Source of the DNA: an uncultured Bacteroidales bacterium | GTDB taxonomy: Bacteria; Bacteroidota; Bacteroidia; Bacteroidales; Muribaculaceae | Assembly (NCBI GenBank): GCA_900552315.1 | Contig: URZM01000030.1 | Location: forward strand, 1 to 16,884 | DNA length: 16,884 nt | Reading direction: 5' to 3' | Shown here: positions 14,680 to 16,884 of the stretch, piece after piece | Layout: each line of letters starts with the position of its first letter | How positions within the stretch are numbered: position 1 is the first letter of the stretch | The notes under the pieces: model-generated | What the model was told of the DNA's origin: nothing | Databases searched by the model: none | The model's input: the letters and a program-made list of their open reading frames with translations, nothing else | Translations under genes and position numbers: made by a program

Positions 14680-15585
14680 TTAGTTTACGGGTGTCACCGT
14701 GTAGCCGGCCTTTCGGAGCAGCGATATCACACCCTTGTCTGCCGGCAGGTGTCCGGCTCCTACCACCACCATCACCGGATGTGAGGCCATTTCCTCCTTA
14801 AGAAATTCGACCCAGTTGTAATTACGGTTGAAAATAAGTCGGTCTGCCTCTTGAGGAGACATTGCCTCAGGATCGGTCATCATTTTCTCCACCGCATCCA
14901 GGTCGCGTTTCATGTAAGCGTCGGTTATTTCCAGTGTCTGGTCTATGTTCGCTTTGCCGCCGTCAGCCACGGCCTCCATCAGGTCCTCTTTCTGTTTTGA
15001 GATAGGGGTTCCGAACAGCATATCCATCTGGAACTCCATTGTCTCGAGTCCGGCCACTTCCTTGCCTGCCTCCTTGGCGCGGTTCTGCATGGTCTGGTCT
15101 ATGCCCGGCTTTGTCATGTCCTTGTCCGGGAACCGTTCAGCCATGAGCGCGGCCACCATGGTGTTTGACACCGAAGCGGGCTTCATAGGGTAGAACATGC
15201 TGAGCGGAGCCTGGCCCTTGGTGACGCGTGTCCATACCACGTTCACCGAGTCCAGCTCGGCAGGAGTGAGTATTTTGTCGAGAGTGCTGTCGGCAGGGGC
15301 CATGAGCAGATTCTGGTATTTCATCAACTCCACGGGATTGTTCATCATGGCCATGTCAATCTCTCCGTACAGCTTCTCGACGGAATCGAAAGCCTGGTTC
15401 AGTCCGTCTATGGAGTCGAGAATCTCCACCGGAGCGAAATGGTGTGTGCCAAGCAGGTAAGATACCTTGTCAGAACCGGGTTTCTCTACCTTCCACAGGA
15501 GTTGCGCGTCTGCGGAGAAGGAGCCGAGGGCGAGGATGGAGCAGGCCGTCAGGGCCAGCTTTTTGAGTCTGGATGTCAGTTTCAT
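14680..15585 (-). CDS. TraB/GumN family exported protein
   Basis: A 301-residue protein when started at ATG 15585, which gives a normal signal peptide (MKLTSRLKKLALTACSILAL, then cleavage near SADAQ). An in-frame ATG at 15615 would add ten residues and is less likely. Family landmarks are LLGTHH (44-49), an acidic stretch KLYGEIDMAM (71-80), ETMEFQ, RNYNW (254-258) and VGAGHLPADKG (275-285). The two GxxH motifs plus the glutamate are those that link TraB/GumN proteins to Tiki-type metalloproteases. The biological role in bacteria is poorly known. It lies 76 bases downstream of the glycosyltransferase on the same strand, and no consensus promoter was found in that gap, so read-through from the glycosyltransferase operon is possible. 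Confidence 0.92.
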   Translation of the reverse strand: MKLTSRLKKLALTACSILALGSFSADAQLLWKVEKPGSDKVSYLLGTHHFAPVEILDSIDGLNQAFDSVEKLYGEIDMAMMNNPVELMKYQNLLMAPADSTLDKILTPAELDSVNVVWTRVTKGQAPLSMFYPMKPASVSNTMVAALMAERFPDKDMTKPGIDQTMQNRAKEAGKEVAGLETMEFQMDMLFGTPISKQKEDLMEAVADGGKANIDQTLEITDAYMKRDLDAVEKMMTDPEAMSPQEADRLIFNRNYNWVEFLKEEMASHPVMVVVGAGHLPADKGVISLLRKAGYTVTPVN

Positions 15586-15661
15586 TGTATATTTTCTAAA
15601 TTTGATTTTATTCACTTAGACGCACGCCTACGCTATTTGCTACGCCGTCTTGCAGAAAAAA

Positions 15662-16642
15662 TTATTTGAGCAGCCGTTTGGCCAGGTATTTCATAGGATT
15701 GCGCTGTATGTCGGCGTATTCGGTCTCCACCATTTTTGCGGCGGAGGTCCGGACACCCACACGGCTCCACAGCGGGTCGCGCAGTTCGTCCGCGAGAATC
15801 ATCTCTACCGCCTCGCGCGTGTAGCCAAGCTCGGTGATAAGCGAGCGCACGTGGTAACGCAGCAGCATTACAATCTCGGCATCAATGGAAGCCTGGTCCT
15901 GCCCGAGCATACGCTTGAGCTGATGCACATATTTGTACTCCCTGAGAGCCGAATATTTATAGACCGAGGTGGTCTGTCCTCCCCAACGGTAATTATAGCC
16001 CAGATAGTCCCTGAACACCATGGACTTACATTCTCTCAGATACTGTATGTTGAAAATCTGGTCCTCACCCCAGAACTGGTCGAAATCCATCCTTGCAGCC
16101 TCGCGCAATTTGTCGGCACGGTACAGCTTTCCCCAGCATGCGGGATAAATGTAGCTGTCCATGCCCACGTAAGAGGCCAGGGCGCGAAACTCCTCGCCCT
16201 CTATAAGCCTGTCCATGAGGTCCCGGTCGTAACGCTCCTGGTACTTTACCGCCACTCCCTTCATGCGTCGTTGGTTGCGTATTTGCATCAGGTCAGCGCG
16301 GTATTCGAGCATGGTTTCCACCATGACCTGCACGGCACGCGGCTCCATCCAGTCATCTGCGTCCATGAAGGCGATGTATTCGCCCTCCGCTTGCGCTATA
16401 CCTACATACCGGGACTTGAGCAGCCCCAGGTTCCTGTCGTTTCGCACTATCTTCGAACCCGGCATCTTTGTCAGCAGATGCCTTATTTTGGAAGGGGAGG
16501 AGTCAGTGCTGCAATCGTCCACCACTATGATTTCAATGGAGGGGTAAGTCTGTGCCAGCAGAGAGCGAAGGCACTTGCCCAGATACTTTTGTTTGTTGTA
16601 TATGGGTATGATTACGGACACCACCGGACTTTGTTCGCTCAT
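15662..16642 (-). CDS. Family 2 glycosyltransferase
   Basis: A 326-residue cytoplasmic glycosyltransferase with a GT-A fold. The N-terminus VVSVIIPIYNKQKYLGKCL (7-25) is the GT2 signature. VVDDCSTDSS (40-49) binds the nucleotide, DADD (94-97) is the metal-binding DXD equivalent, and WGEDQIFN (191-198) carries the likely catalytic acid pair. The C-terminal 100 residues are helical and basic and end in AKRLLK, typical of peripheral membrane attachment. Donor and acceptor sugars cannot be deduced; surface glycan synthesis (O-antigen, capsule or glycoprotein) is the usual role. The ATG overlaps the stop of the upstream gene as ATGA, indicating translational coupling in a longer glycan cluster that continues outside the window. 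Confidence 0.94.
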   Translation of the reverse strand: MSEQSPVVSVIIPIYNKQKYLGKCLRSLLAQTYPSIEIIVVDDCSTDSSPSKIRHLLTKMPGSKIVRNDRNLGLLKSRYVGIAQAEGEYIAFMDADDWMEPRAVQVMVETMLEYRADLMQIRNQRRMKGVAVKYQERYDRDLMDRLIEGEEFRALASYVGMDSYIYPACWGKLYRADKLREAARMDFDQFWGEDQIFNIQYLRECKSMVFRDYLGYNYRWGGQTTSVYKYSALREYKYVHQLKRMLGQDQASIDAEIVMLLRYHVRSLITELGYTREAVEMILADELRDPLWSRVGVRTSAAKMVETEYADIQRNPMKYLAKRLLK

Positions 16643-16884
16643 AAGTTCAGGAATCGGTTAATAATTCGTGTAAAGATATAATATTTTCTGTGTTCCCGCA
16701 AATGCCCTCGGCAGACTTGGAGAAAGCGTTCCGTTGTAAGGGCACAAGTTTGGGGCGACTGTCCCGTATCCAGCCATTCTAATATGGGATGCTTCAGAGT
16801 CTTGGCAACAAAATCTTCGGGATTGGATTTGTCATAATTATTGAGAATCCTCTGGATGCAGTTTTCGCGCAGGCATTGGAAATA
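16639..16884 (-). CDS. C-terminal part of an unidentified gene, runs off the window
   Basis: Reading the minus strand from the window edge, the frame is open for 81 codons to a TGA at 16639-16641. No start codon is inside the window. Visible sequence runs from YFQCLRENCIQRILNNYDKS through HPILEWLDTGQSPQTCALTT to YIFTRIINRFLNL, mostly helical and basic. The stop overlaps the glycosyltransferase start as ATGA, strong evidence that this frame is translated. The position suggests another glycan-synthesis gene, such as a second glycosyltransferase, but no diagnostic motif is in the fragment, so the identity is open. Confidence 0.7.
   Translation of the reverse strand, partial: YFQCLRENCIQRILNNYDKSNPEDFVAKTLKHPILEWLDTGQSPQTCALTTERFLQVCRGHLREHRKYYIFTRIINRFLNL

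Noticed and set aside
15586..15661. GCGTAG direct repeats and imperfect AGACG/CGTCT symmetry between the glycosyltransferase and TraB genes
   Set aside because: The pairing beyond five bases is poor and no promoter or T tract accompanies it; probably chance.
15650..16681. 343-residue + strand frame opposite the glycosyltransferase
   Set aside because: Antisense shadow; the minus strand has all GT2 motifs in frame.
16671..16702. TTTG-N20-TATCTTTA on the minus strand just upstream of the glycosyltransferase
   Set aside because: It resembles a Bacteroidetes promoter, but it lies inside the coding end of the upstream gene, whose stop overlaps the glycosyltransferase start. Internal promoter activity is possible but not supported.

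Overview
The window is a stretch of chromosome from a Bacteroidales bacterium, plausibly a fairly GC-rich gut lineage of the Muribaculaceae type. This rests on Bacteroidetes-style promoters (TTTG, about 19 bases, TAnnTTTG), the near absence of Shine-Dalgarno sequences, a long single-gene LptF/LptG permease, an outer-membrane barrel receptor with a carboxypeptidase-like N-terminal domain, and the short Pta plus AckA pair. The family-level placement is inference; the phylum-level one is firm.

Layout. Positions 1-2042 hold the body of a large secreted helical-repeat protein whose start lies outside the window. Positions 2043-2354 are a non-coding gap with a 15-unit, 9-bp tandem repeat and a promoter for a small coiled-coil protein (2355-2741). 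That gene runs tail to tail into, and overlaps by 21 bp, the LptF/LptG permease (2721-4727, minus). The permease and the acetate operon pta-ackA (4860-7113) diverge from a nearly symmetric 46-bp region holding two interlocked promoters. A hairpin terminator follows ackA. Then come an outer-membrane barrel protein (7330-9792) and a YddW/DigH-like GHL10 glycoside hydrolase (9871-11412) on the same strand, separated by a strong palindrome.

A convergent terminator separates the hydrolase from a Pro/Gly-rich secreted protein (11481-11978, minus). Diverging from that is an apparent operon of small lipoprotein, pepT and miaA (12136-14659). The miaA 3' end contains a hairpin that also looks like the terminator of the convergent TraB/GumN protein (14680-15585, minus). 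Upstream of that, on the same strand, are a GT2 glycosyltransferase (15662-16642) and the 3' end of another gene (16639-16884, running off the window) coupled to it through an ATGA overlap.

Functionally this is mostly core metabolism and envelope biology: acetyl-CoA to acetate with ATP formation, LPS export, tripeptide hydrolysis, tRNA A37 prenylation, peptidoglycan or glycan hydrolysis, and surface glycan synthesis. I see no mobile element, CRISPR array, rRNA or tRNA, and no clear new defence or biosynthetic system. The most notable signals are regulatory: the symmetric lptFG/pta promoter, a T10 tract inside a promoter spacer, the terminator embedded in miaA, and the C-free 9-bp repeat array.
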